Position numbers and translations under genes: made by a program | Source: Kordiimonadaceae bacterium UBA4441 | GTDB lineage: Bacteria; Pseudomonadota; Alphaproteobacteria; Sphingomonadales; Emcibacteraceae | Assembly: GCA_002390425.1 (NCBI GenBank) | Contig: DGPL01000060.1 | Span: forward strand, 1-64,000 | Direction of reading: 5' to 3' | Length of the DNA: 64,000 nucleotides | Notes under the pieces: generated by a model | Told to the model about the DNA's origin: nothing | Seen by the model: the letters and a program-made list of their open reading frames with translations, nothing else | The model's database searches: none | In this document: positions 1-7,650 of the stretch, piece by piece | Layout: each line of letters opens with the position of its first letter | Numbering within the stretch: position 1 is the stretch's first letter

Positions 1-263
1 TAACAGCCGCTGGCGTACCTTCAATGTTAAAAATTATCCCAGGAAAAATTCGCGCCCAATCAATCGCAATATATTACATGATCATTAGTATGTGTGGCTT
101 ATTGATCGGACCAACATCTGTTGGGTTTCTTACTGATACTTTCGGAAACTTACAATATTCAATGGCAATAGTGCCAGCTATATTCGGTATTTTAGGTCTC
201 TGTTTCCTTCCGATGATCAACCGCATTTATTTAAATCAAATCAAAAAAGAAATAACAATCTAG
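1..263 (+). CDS. MFS transporter, C-terminal fragment (5' end outside window)
   Basis: The reading frame is open from the first bases (codons begin at position 3) to the stop at 261-263, so the gene starts before the window. The visible part of about 86 residues has two hydrophobic segments (roughly YYMIISMCGLLIGP and the stretch after SMAIVPAIFGILG) separated by a GFLTD-FG loop, and a short basic tail. That is how the last two membrane helices of major facilitator transporters look. It sits 15 bases before a VOC gene in the same direction, so it probably brings in the substrate of the catabolic cluster. The substrate cannot be told from this fragment. Confidence 0.75.
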   Translation, partial: TAAGVPSMLKIIPGKIRAQSIAIYYMIISMCGLLIGPTSVGFLTDTFGNLQYSMAIVPAIFGILGLCFLPMINRIYLNQIKKEITI

Positions 264-278
264 TTAAGGATAGAATTA

Positions 279-737
279 ATGACTGCAATAATAAAACGTA
301 CCACTCTTATCGTTCGCAACATGGAAAAATCCATTGAATTTTATAAAGGCGTTCTTGGTATGACTAAATATTACGATAATCAAATCACATTAGGAGGCGA
401 TTTGCTTCCAGCCGGGAAAAAAGGCGATGTAACACATTTAACCATGTGGAAATGCGAAGATCCTGTTATAGGGATGATCGGTCTATTAGAATGGATTGAT
501 CCTGTTTGGGAAGCACCCGAAATTACATATGAAGTTGGTTACGGGAACCCCGTCTTTGTGGCCGGCGTGGAAAGCGCAGAAGACGCATATGAAAAGGCAA
601 AAGCTTTAGGGTGTAAAATTCGTGCCCCATTATCAGAAGCAGAATACCCAGCTGCAAAAGGTGGTATTATGCGCGTTCGATCGGTTGGCGTCTTTGATCC
701 TGACGGTCACTTTTTTGAACTAAATCAAACACTTTAA
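279..737 (+). CDS. VOC-superfamily (glyoxalase/dioxygenase fold) protein
   Basis: A 152-residue protein with the two beta-alpha-beta-beta-beta modules of the vicinal oxygen chelate fold: an N-terminal module with the helix MEKSIEFYKGVLGM, and a C-terminal module ending FDPDGHFFELNQ. The terminal Glu (about residue 148) and the Glu in GLLEW are in the usual metal-ligand positions, but the first strand reads RTTLIV, so the expected first His ligand is not evident. It follows the MFS gene by 15 bases and is probably co-transcribed. VOC proteins include isomerases, lyases and ring-cleavage dioxygenases, so the reaction is open. It ends one base before the stop of the convergent gene. Confidence 0.85.
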   Translation: MTAIIKRTTLIVRNMEKSIEFYKGVLGMTKYYDNQITLGGDLLPAGKKGDVTHLTMWKCEDPVIGMIGLLEWIDPVWEAPEITYEVGYGNPVFVAGVESAEDAYEKAKALGCKIRAPLSEAEYPAAKGGIMRVRSVGVFDPDGHFFELNQTL

Positions 738-738
738 A

Positions 739-1665
739 TTATTGTTGGCTCTGCCAGTATTCTAGTATTTCACTTGCACTGGCAGACCACACTTCTTCCT
801 TACTCATCAGATACTCTAAAATATCTTCAAGTACTTTTATACGGTGTGGCTGTCCTATCACCCAAGGGTGAAGCGATAATCCTAGTATTCTACCACCTTG
901 TTCTTTTGCTTCAGAAATCAATAAATCTGCGGCATCTTTTATTTGTTCGCCATAAGATTGTTCCGAATGCAAATTATTAAGAAGGATATACCGATCTTCA
1001 AGTTCATTGGATAGTGGCATTGCCGTTAACGGGCCATTTCCCGTTTTAAATTCATAGGGCATATCATCATTTACCCAGTCACAGAAATATTCAATGCTTT
1101 CGCTCTTTTTAAGAACTTCGGGCGTTTGGTTTCCTTCAAATCTACTAGGGCTAAGCCAGCCTTTAATATCCTTTGAAGCAAAGGGCCTAAGTGCATCAAG
1201 TGTTCTGCACACTAGCTCATTTTCTTCATTAAGGCTTAAACCATTATGATGCATTGAATCCATATTCCAACCATGTGCGATAATTTCTGCATTTCTTTCT
1301 TTAATCGCATTCATTAGATAAGGTGCGCGTTCAGCAAGTTCACCATTCACCGCATAAGTCGCAGCAACTTCATATTTATCAAAAGCTTTGAGCATACGGT
1401 AAATGCCAACACGATTTCCGTAATCACGAAGTGAATAATGACGGAGGTCCGGATAAGGCATCGTCATGCCTCCTATCGGTTTTACTGGCACGCCTTGTTG
1501 ATTTAATGGGAAAAATTGCAAACTGACATTAATCCAAAGAGCCAGTTTTTTACCCTTAGGCCAATTCACAGGCTTCCGATCACTCAGCATTGACCAATCG
1601 TAACGATCATGATCCATGCCATAATGGCGCTTGGAATATTCAAGATAGGATTTATCAAGTGGCAT
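739..1665 (-). CDS. Polysaccharide deacetylase-family (PuuE-like) hydrolase A
   Basis: A 308-residue cytoplasmic protein of the NodB/PuuE fold. It has IAHGW (about residue 135) and a C-terminal LHPWVIGQPHR segment, which correspond to the metal-binding His motifs of the allantoinase-like PuuE branch; the classical NodB TFDDGP motif is absent, as in PuuE. PuuE-type members hydrolyse amide or ring C-N bonds rather than chitin. The start overlaps the upstream stop by one base (TAATG), indicating translational coupling to the paralogue upstream. It is last in a three-gene operon behind a cysteine hydrolase. I infer hydrolysis of a small amide or cyclic compound; the substrate is unknown. Confidence 0.88.
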   Translation of the reverse strand: MPLDKSYLEYSKRHYGMDHDRYDWSMLSDRKPVNWPKGKKLALWINVSLQFFPLNQQGVPVKPIGGMTMPYPDLRHYSLRDYGNRVGIYRMLKAFDKYEVAATYAVNGELAERAPYLMNAIKERNAEIIAHGWNMDSMHHNGLSLNEENELVCRTLDALRPFASKDIKGWLSPSRFEGNQTPEVLKKSESIEYFCDWVNDDMPYEFKTGNGPLTAMPLSNELEDRYILLNNLHSEQSYGEQIKDAADLLISEAKEQGGRILGLSLHPWVIGQPHRIKVLEDILEYLMSKEEVWSASASEILEYWQSQQ

Positions 1666-2606
1666 TATGACACCTCCTTCTTTGTCGTTATATCGGCAAG
1701 AGCCGCGTCATAATTATTTTCAATATAATATTCAGCAATTTCTCGACCTGTTGTTACCCAAACATCACTATGACCTGTGATATATTCCAGCGCCTCTTCA
1801 AACGCTTTAAGTCGGTGCGGGCAACTTACTTGATAATTATGGGTAGGGATACACATGACGGTGCCGTTTTCTGCGCCTTCCTCGTATAATCTATCAAAAT
1901 TATCCTTTATTATTTGTCCGTAGCGTCGCGGTTCAATTTTATTAACCACATAGGCAATGGTATCATTCATTTCTAGTGAATAAGGAATAGAAACAAACTT
2001 TTTACCGCTTCTAAGATTAATTGGCGTTGGCTGATCGTCATGAAAAAGATCACATGTATATATACCCCCGTCATCACCAAAAAGTTCCGTTCCAACTTCT
2101 GCAAATAGATCAAGCGTGAGTTCAGAATGAGATAAAGCTGGTGCTAAATATCCAGCGCATTTTTGTTCTGTATGCTTATAAATGGTTTCCATAGCATCAC
2201 GGATCATTTCACGTTCTTGGCTTTCATCCATACCATATGTATATCGGGTATTATAAATACCATGACTAAAGAACTCCCAATCACGTTCTTTGCATAATTC
2301 TATAATTTCTGGATGGTGTTCGCAGAGTGCCGTTGAAAGTGATATGGACCCACGAATTCCATATTTATCAAGCAATTTCATCTGACGTACATGCCCCACT
2401 CGATTGCCATAATCACGGATTGAATAGCCCGCGATTGAAGGGTTCGGTGCCGGCCACGGCTTTCGAAATGGATTGTCTGGCGGGTCTAACTCGTAAAATT
2501 CAATATTAGCTGCAACCCAAAAAGCAACCTTTGCCCCATTGGGCCACGTGATTTTCGGCCTGTTTTCATATGGCCAGTAATCATAAAATCCCGGATCTTT
2601 TTTCAT
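1665..2606 (-). CDS. Polysaccharide deacetylase-family (PuuE-like) hydrolase B
   Basis: A 313-residue paralogue of the next gene: both share the SIRDYGNRVG / SLRDYGNRVG block and the overall plan. The His motifs are FFSHGIYN (about residue 114) and CIPTHNYQVSCPHR near the C-terminus. The HGW tryptophan of the paralogue is Ile here and the LHPW block is changed, so the two copies probably differ in substrate or step. Start and stop both overlap their neighbours by one base (TAATG), so the three genes are translated as a coupled unit. It carries no signal peptide and is expected to be cytoplasmic. Confidence 0.88.
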   Translation of the reverse strand: MKKDPGFYDYWPYENRPKITWPNGAKVAFWVAANIEFYELDPPDNPFRKPWPAPNPSIAGYSIRDYGNRVGHVRQMKLLDKYGIRGSISLSTALCEHHPEIIELCKERDWEFFSHGIYNTRYTYGMDESQEREMIRDAMETIYKHTEQKCAGYLAPALSHSELTLDLFAEVGTELFGDDGGIYTCDLFHDDQPTPINLRSGKKFVSIPYSLEMNDTIAYVVNKIEPRRYGQIIKDNFDRLYEEGAENGTVMCIPTHNYQVSCPHRLKAFEEALEYITGHSDVWVTTGREIAEYYIENNYDAALADITTKKEVS

Positions 2607-3268
2607 TATTGTTCACCTAGGTATTCAAAAACTTCCTTCACATCAACGACATCTGCATATTTAAGTAAAAGGTCAGTCAAATTTGCAAAGTGAAAGCTTT
2701 CATGTTTATCAGCGACACATTCTTCAGGGACAATTGTCTTATAGCCACGTGATAAACTTTCGACAGCTGTAGCGCGTATGCAGCCTGATGTCGAGCCGCC
2801 CGTTATCACCAATGTATCCACCTGATGCCAGACGAGTAGACTTTGCAGAGGCGTCTCAAAAAAAGCAGAAGGCATTTTTTTTAAATAAACAGCATCCTTA
2901 GTACGATCAATTTCTAAACGATCATCAAATTCACTTCTACGTGATCCGAATTTAATATTCTGAAGACTATCTGGCGTATCCGTCCTTGTTCCCCAAACCC
3001 CTGCATCAGAAGCATCATCCATATAGGCAACATGTGTCCAGATCACAGGCCACCCTAGAGCGCGGAATTTTTTCGAAAGATCATTAATATATTCCATTTG
3101 ACGAGGATCAGTTTCATAAGCGGTTTTAAATTCACCAACTGATGTATAGGCTTTTTGCGGATCAACATTAACAAGAGCCGCTTTATTACCAAAACCAAAC
3201 TTTGCGCGCGCGGGGTTTGATTTGACTTCTTGATATATTTCTCTTGCTGTTTTATCGCTGAGTTCCAT
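2606..3268 (-). CDS. Isochorismatase-fold cysteine hydrolase A
   Basis: A 220-residue member of the cysteine hydrolase (isochorismatase / N-carbamoylsarcosine amidase) family. The Asp-Lys-Cys triad is visible: D36 in VNVDPQKAY, K130 in the K-x-x-x-S-A-F motif (LKKMPSAFF), and C163 in GGSTSGCIRATAVE with the preceding cis-peptide loop. This triad hydrolyses amides such as maleamate, nicotinamide or carbamoyl compounds. It is the first gene of a coupled operon with two PuuE-like hydrolases. Upstream there is an AGGA ribosome-binding site, a TATAGT -10 element (3304-3309) and the shared palindrome at 3332-3343, giving a promoter of class II Crp/Fnr layout. Confidence 0.9.
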   Translation of the reverse strand: MELSDKTAREIYQEVKSNPARAKFGFGNKAALVNVDPQKAYTSVGEFKTAYETDPRQMEYINDLSKKFRALGWPVIWTHVAYMDDASDAGVWGTRTDTPDSLQNIKFGSRRSEFDDRLEIDRTKDAVYLKKMPSAFFETPLQSLLVWHQVDTLVITGGSTSGCIRATAVESLSRGYKTIVPEECVADKHESFHFANLTDLLLKYADVVDVKEVFEYLGEQ

Positions 3269-3331
3269 GTCCGTTCCTAAAATTATAAGTATTTTATCTT
3301 ATAACTATAACAATGAATTTGGTAGCAGAAA

Positions 3332-3343
3332 TGACTTTTGTCA
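3332..3343. promoter_or_regulatory. Candidate Crp/Fnr-type operator, site 1
   Basis: TGACTTTTGTCA, a near-perfect palindrome with the TGA-N6-TCA spacing of Crp/Fnr-family sites. Its centre lies 31 bases upstream of the centre of TATAGT (minus strand, 3309-3304), the -10 element facing the cysteine hydrolase operon. This is the spacing of an activator bound at -41.5. The same 12-mer occurs at 6732-6743. Confidence 0.55.
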
Positions 3344-3358
3344 CTAAAAATTAAGAGC

Positions 3359-4060
3359 TTAAGAGTTTGGTCCGAAATGATCCGCAATTTCAGCCAAAGT
3401 ATCTTTATCCAAAAGTCGCACGACCCAATTTTGTGATAACTCAATAAATCCTTTTTTCTTTAGTAATGAAAAAGCGCGACTAACTGTTTCAACAGTGATC
3501 CCTAAATAATCTGCAATATCAGCGCGCGTCATTGGAAGTGTAAATTCGTCCGTATGACCATCAAATTTGACCTGACGCTTATCGATATAAAGTAAGAAAT
3601 ATGCAATTTTTTCTATTGCATTCTTGCGACCTAAAACGAAAATTTGATCCATGGTTGCGGCCAAAACTCTCGTTGCGATTTCATGAACACGTTGTTCAAG
3701 TTCTGGATATTTTACATAAAGAGCTTCAATGTCACGAATATGCCACTTACAAGCGGTCACATCCGTAAGTGCACGGTCGCTAATGCTATATGCTGGTCCT
3801 GTTGAAACACCAATAAAATCTCCAGGATAAATAAACGCCATGATCTGTCTTCTTCCATCGCTTGCTAAGCGCTCTACAGCGGAAACACCTGAGGAAAGAT
3901 TATAAACATACTTTGTGCTATCTTCTTCATGCAAAAGATAGCTACCCTTTTCAACCTTAACAGGAATAGCAATTTCGAATAACTCAGCAATACTATCCCC
4001 ATCGAAAACAGAGCAAAGTTTGCTGTTTCTAGCCTGACAATTATTACAATCTATACCCAC
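3359..4060 (-). CDS. Crp/Fnr-family transcriptional regulator with FNR-like cysteines
   Basis: A 233-residue regulator with an N-terminal cyclic-nucleotide-type beta barrel, a dimerisation helix and a C-terminal winged helix (IADYLGITVETVSR at about 175-190). The E-x-x-S-R recognition helix is the FNR type, which reads TTGA-like half sites. Cysteines at 5, 8 and 16 (C-x2-C-x7-C) plus C104 match the four ligands of the oxygen-labile [4Fe-4S] cluster of alphaproteobacterial FnrL/FnrN proteins, so oxygen or redox sensing is likely. The gene lies between the two cysteine hydrolase genes, with 72 bases upstream holding an ACTAT-N7-ATAGT inverted repeat (4091-4107). It is the obvious candidate to bind the TGAYWWWTGTCA sites of this cluster. 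Confidence 0.92.
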   Translation of the reverse strand: MGIDCNNCQARNSKLCSVFDGDSIAELFEIAIPVKVEKGSYLLHEEDSTKYVYNLSSGVSAVERLASDGRRQIMAFIYPGDFIGVSTGPAYSISDRALTDVTACKWHIRDIEALYVKYPELEQRVHEIATRVLAATMDQIFVLGRKNAIEKIAYFLLYIDKRQVKFDGHTDEFTLPMTRADIADYLGITVETVSRAFSLLKKKGFIELSQNWVVRLLDKDTLAEIADHFGPNS

Positions 4061-4132
4061 GCCTTATCCCTAACGCAATATGTTTTTAGGACTATATTTT
4101 GCATAGTTGCTATTAATTACAAAGGAAAAACT

Positions 4133-4762
4133 TTATTTTAGATCATTTAGAAAAGAAATTATATGAGCCTCACTAACCACTTCGGCATACTTTGCCTGTA
4201 GATCGAAAAGATTAGCTTCATGTGGTCTAGGGTCTCTATCACCTACGGCATCACGAACCACAAGTGGCACAAATCCATATTGGCAACAATCAACGGTCGT
4301 TGCACGAACACAGCCCGATGTTGAGAGGCCCGTTATAATTAACCCATCAACATTTAAATCAGATAAATATTCAGATAGCCCCGTATTGAAAAAAGCGCTC
4401 GCATATTGTTTGGTGAAAACTTTATCACTTATTTCCGGTTTTAATTCAGGCAGAAACGCCCCCATAGGACTGCCTTCGTCAAACAGTTTTAAAGCCTTTA
4501 CTTTTTTATAAAAAACACCACCGTCTTTTCCTCCGTCATGATATTCAACATTTGTGAAAATAACCGGTATATTAATTTTTCTGGCTGTTTCTAATATACG
4601 TGCTGCACTTTGAACGGCCTTTTCCACTCCTGCATAGAGAGGAGAACTAGGATCAAGATAAGCACGAACAAAATCAACGAGAATTATTGCAGGGCGTTTT
4701 ACAGCTGGCATCGAACCGCCAAAAAGTGCTCCTTCATAATCTTCTAATAAATCTTTATCCAA
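4133..4762 (-). CDS. Isochorismatase-fold cysteine hydrolase B
   Basis: A 209-residue paralogue of the cysteine hydrolase at 2606-3268. The triad is D30 (ILVDFVRAY), K118 (TKQYASAFF) and C151 (GLSTSGCVRATTVD). The N-terminal segment DYEGALFGG precedes the Rossmann-like core as in N-carbamoylsarcosine amidase-type members. It probably hydrolyses an amide or carbamoyl group in the cytoplasm. It follows the aldehyde dehydrogenase by 83 bases in the same direction and may belong to that transcript. The two copies differ in the substrate-facing loop before the Lys, which argues for two substrates or two steps. Confidence 0.9.
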   Translation of the reverse strand: MDKDLLEDYEGALFGGSMPAVKRPAIILVDFVRAYLDPSSPLYAGVEKAVQSAARILETARKINIPVIFTNVEYHDGGKDGGVFYKKVKALKLFDEGSPMGAFLPELKPEISDKVFTKQYASAFFNTGLSEYLSDLNVDGLIITGLSTSGCVRATTVDCCQYGFVPLVVRDAVGDRDPRPHEANLFDLQAKYAEVVSEAHIISFLNDLK

Positions 4763-4845
4763 GACTGTTCCTTCTTTGAAAATCTTATGTCTCTAATACA
4801 CTTTTCTGAAAAAAATTTCGATGCCTTATATCATCTAAATTATGT

Positions 4846-6282
4846 TCAAGGATAATTTGCATTCTTTTCATCAAAAGCTTCTATAGGAAAAGCATCAGCC
4901 GTATTGGTCATGATGGCTCTTTTTCTAAAGAAACGATGATAACCAGCTGGTCCCATTCGCGATGCTCCTAAACCAGAAAGTTTAAATGAATTTTTTTCAG
5001 CTTCATGCATAAACCCTGTAAGACTTCCTTCATTGATGCTAATCCCTCCAGCCTCAATTTGCACTGCAATTTCATTGGCATGTTCCATATTTTCAGAATA
5101 TACAGAACCGCTCAGGCCATACTCAGTATCATTTGCCAAACGGATGGCTTCTTCATCGCTTTCAAATGACATTATGGGAAGTACCGGACCAAATGTTTCT
5201 TTGGTTATAATATCCATTTCATGGTTGATGTTTGTAACGACAGTTGGACGGCACCATAATCCACCGCCATGATGTTCAATTTCACCACCCGTATGAATCT
5301 GAGCCCCTTTTGCAAGTGCATCATCCAATTGTTCTCTAATAATATCGGCCTGTTTTTCGAAGATAATCGGCCCAATATGCCCACTATTTATATTCGGATA
5401 ATTTAGCTCTACTTTTTTTGCTTTTTCAACGATTTTCTCAACAAAATCATCATAAAGGTTCTTGTGCACATAAATACGTTCAACGGATTGGCAGGCTTGC
5501 CCTGTATTAACGATAGAGGCGCGTAAGAGTGATGTTACCGCTCTATCTAAATCCGCATCCTCTAATACAATTGCAGGATCTTTTCCACCAAGCTCAAGGA
5601 TAGCCGGAATAAGGTTTTTTGCGGCACGCTCTGCAACCAATCGTCCCGTTGCTACACTTCCGGTAAAACATACAATATCAACATGATCGATAAGAGATGC
5701 ACCAGTGCTGCCATCGCCATCAATAAAATGAATAATGTCATTAAGCTCTTCAACTTCTGCAATTGCTTTTTTTAATGGACCGGCAAAACGAGGCGTGACT
5801 TCACTAGGTTTTACGATCGCAGTAGCACCGGACATCATTGCTGGCAATGCGTCAATAAGCGAAAGAGTTAATGGAAAGTTCCAGGGACTGATCACACCAA
5901 CAACAGCATAAGGTATTAATTCACTTCTATATTCAATGAATGGCATCGATCCTGAGTTTTTCGTTTCTGGTGCGCTGACTGACCTAGCCACCGTAATCCA
6001 ACGATCGATAGCATTTGAAATGCCATCGACTTCCGCTACAGAAATATATAAACGTCCCGTATCATCAGAAAGCGCTTTAATCATTTCATCACGATGATTG
6101 GCAACTGCTTCTTTTAATTTATTTAATACTGAAATTCGATATTCTAAACCTTGGGCGAGCCATTTTTTTTGTTTTGCTCGCATTTTCTTTGCCAGAGCGG
6201 AGATTTCGTCATTTCCTATAACAGAAATTTCATAATCAAATTCGCCATTTCGAGGATTTCTGACAGTTAGAATATCGCTCAT
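4846..6282 (-). CDS. NAD(P)-dependent aldehyde dehydrogenase
   Basis: A 478-residue, full-length member of the ALDH superfamily. Active-site residues are present: N135 in SPWNFPL, K158 in KPSE, E230 in LELGGKDPA and the nucleophile C264 in TGQACQS; the cofactor loop FTGSVATGR is at about 206-214. It oxidises an aldehyde to an acid using NAD or NADP. It starts one base after the stop of the DUF1330 gene, whose last codons contain its ribosome-binding site, so the two are coupled. In this cluster its substrate could be the aldehyde released by the amine oxidase at 7651; that is an inference from proximity. Confidence 0.95.
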   Translation of the reverse strand: MSDILTVRNPRNGEFDYEISVIGNDEISALAKKMRAKQKKWLAQGLEYRISVLNKLKEAVANHRDEMIKALSDDTGRLYISVAEVDGISNAIDRWITVARSVSAPETKNSGSMPFIEYRSELIPYAVVGVISPWNFPLTLSLIDALPAMMSGATAIVKPSEVTPRFAGPLKKAIAEVEELNDIIHFIDGDGSTGASLIDHVDIVCFTGSVATGRLVAERAAKNLIPAILELGGKDPAIVLEDADLDRAVTSLLRASIVNTGQACQSVERIYVHKNLYDDFVEKIVEKAKKVELNYPNINSGHIGPIIFEKQADIIREQLDDALAKGAQIHTGGEIEHHGGGLWCRPTVVTNINHEMDIITKETFGPVLPIMSFESDEEAIRLANDTEYGLSGSVYSENMEHANEIAVQIEAGGISINEGSLTGFMHEAEKNSFKLSGLGASRMGPAGYHRFFRKRAIMTNTADAFPIEAFDEKNANYP

Positions 6283-6283
6283 T

Positions 6284-6577
6284 CTATACTCCGCTCATTA
6301 AACGAACGACAACCTTGGCTTTTCCAAGTCTTAGTTTTTTGGCTTCAGCATATTCGGGAGAATTCCAAAATTCTTGCGCGGCCTCCATTGAGGGCCACTT
6401 TGAAACCACTACTTTTTTTTCTTCGGGCCAATCACCTTCAAGAGTAACAGCATCTTTCGCTCCTCTCACGATATATTCACCACCGAATTTTCCAATTAAG
6501 TCTGCAGCAGCAACTGCATAATCACGAAACTCTTCCATATTATCTATTTCTGCAATAACAAGCATATAGGCGGACAT
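6284..6577 (-). CDS. DUF1330 family protein
   Basis: A 97-residue protein with the ferredoxin-like dimeric alpha-beta barrel of DUF1330: an N-terminal strand YMLVIAEID, the block GKFGGEYIVRG, and a C-terminal strand after the FWNSPEYAEAK motif. Members are small proteins often found in catabolic operons; few have a known reaction. It is the first gene of the ALDH operon, one base before the ALDH start codon. The 200-base gap to the divergent GntR gene holds a shared control region with the palindrome at 6732-6743. Confidence 0.88.
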   Translation of the reverse strand: MSAYMLVIAEIDNMEEFRDYAVAAADLIGKFGGEYIVRGAKDAVTLEGDWPEEKKVVVSKWPSMEAAQEFWNSPEYAEAKKLRLGKAKVVVRLMSGV

Positions 6578-6731
6578 TATAACCTCTTTTTTTTATGGTA
6601 TATTTAAAAGATCAAGCCACAACATTGGAAACTAGGTTATTAAGTAAAAAACACATTTTTACTTTTTTATATTTTGTTTATTGGCTTGTCTTGTACAATG
6701 AAAATGATATATCAATATATGTTATCAACAA

Positions 6732-6743
6732 TGACTTTTGTCA
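6732..6743. promoter_or_regulatory. Candidate Crp/Fnr-type operator, site 2
   Basis: TGACTTTTGTCA (ATGAC-TTTT-GTCAT when extended), identical to the 12-mer at 3332-3343. It lies between the divergent DUF1330 and GntR genes. Its centre is exactly 41.5 bases from the A of the GntR start codon at 6779, and no convincing ribosome-binding site precedes that ATG. Two other small palindromes, TTGTACAA (6691-6698) and TGATATATCA (6705-6714), are in the same gap and could serve the GntR protein. Confidence 0.5.
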
Positions 6744-6778
6744 TTCCAAATTAATCGAAACAAGTTTAGCGGATAATC

Positions 6779-7576
6779 ATGACTGATAAAACCATAAGTC
6801 CAAAAAATACTATCGATGAGACACTACCAACGCCACTATATCATCAAATTTATGTATTGATTCGTGAAAAGATTTTTTCCGGAGCTTATGAAAATGGCAG
6901 CCTAATTCCAACAGAAAATGAACTAGAAAAAATGTTTGATGTTTCCAGGATTACGGTCAAACGGGCACTTGATGAGCTTGCTGCTGAAGGTCTTGTTACG
7001 CGTCAACGTGGACGAGGGACAACCATAACTTTTTCTAATCCTGTTTCACATTCTTCTGCGAACATGGACGGGTTAATGGAAGATCTCATCTCAATTGTAA
7101 AAGAGACAACGGTTGAAATAATTGAATTTGATTATGTAAAAGCATCCCCGCAAGCAATGGATGCATTAAAGCTTGACCCATCATCGATTGTACAAAAAGC
7201 AATTCGAGTTCGCAAAAAAGATAACACGCCATTTTCATATGTTATCACTCATTTACCAGAAGAAATCGGCAGATCTTTTTCTACAGACGAACTAAAAAAT
7301 GAACCCATTTTAGCGCTCATTGAAAGATCAGGAAAATCCATCTCTAGGGCAAGGCAAACAGTAACAGCAACACTTGCAGACGGAACTACCGCACCTGCGC
7401 TTGCAGTTAATATTGGTTCCCCCCTCCTTAAGGTTTCAAGAATTGTATATGACGATCAAGATATTCCTGTGGAATATATTATTATTTATTATCGCCCTGA
7501 TCTGTACCAACTCAATCTAGAGCTTTCACGTGTCAAAGGCGAAAAATCAAACTTCTGGTCAACTGAACAGAAATAG
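6779..7576 (+). CDS. GntR/HutC-family transcriptional regulator with UTRA domain
   Basis: A 265-residue regulator. Residues about 15-85 form the GntR winged helix (LIREKIFSGAYENGSLIPTE, then FDVSRITVKRALDEL and the wing RQRGRGTTI). Residues about 100-245 form the UTRA ligand-binding domain of the HutC branch (a conserved IVYDDQDIPVEYIIIYYRPD strand pair). HutC-type proteins are usually repressors released by a pathway intermediate. It is divergent from the ALDH operon and upstream of the amine oxidase, so it probably controls one or both. A long inverted repeat between it and the amine oxidase (7605-7642) is a possible operator. Confidence 0.92.
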   Translation: MTDKTISPKNTIDETLPTPLYHQIYVLIREKIFSGAYENGSLIPTENELEKMFDVSRITVKRALDELAAEGLVTRQRGRGTTITFSNPVSHSSANMDGLMEDLISIVKETTVEIIEFDYVKASPQAMDALKLDPSSIVQKAIRVRKKDNTPFSYVITHLPEEIGRSFSTDELKNEPILALIERSGKSISRARQTVTATLADGTTAPALAVNIGSPLLKVSRIVYDDQDIPVEYIIIYYRPDLYQLNLELSRVKGEKSNFWSTEQK

Positions 7577-7604
7577 AAACACGGAACAGTTTGAAATTTT
7601 AATT

Positions 7605-7642
7605 CGAATAAGTTATAAAGGTATGTCATTATAATTTATTCG
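7605..7642. repeat. 14-bp inverted repeat between GntR gene and amine oxidase
   Basis: CGAATAAGTTATAA (7605-7618) and TTATAATTTATTCG (7629-7642) are inverted copies with one G-T pair, separated by 10 bases. The arms are too AT-rich for a good terminator stem and there is no T-run after them. The position, 9 bases before the amine oxidase start codon, fits an operator, possibly for the adjacent GntR protein. Confidence 0.45.
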
Positions 7643-7650
7643 GATAAATC

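Noticed and set aside
6595..6786. 63-codon ORF between the DUF1330 and GntR genes
   Set aside because: It overlaps the GntR start, has no family resemblance, and covers the palindrome and promoter region; it is likely a chance ORF in AT-rich DNA.
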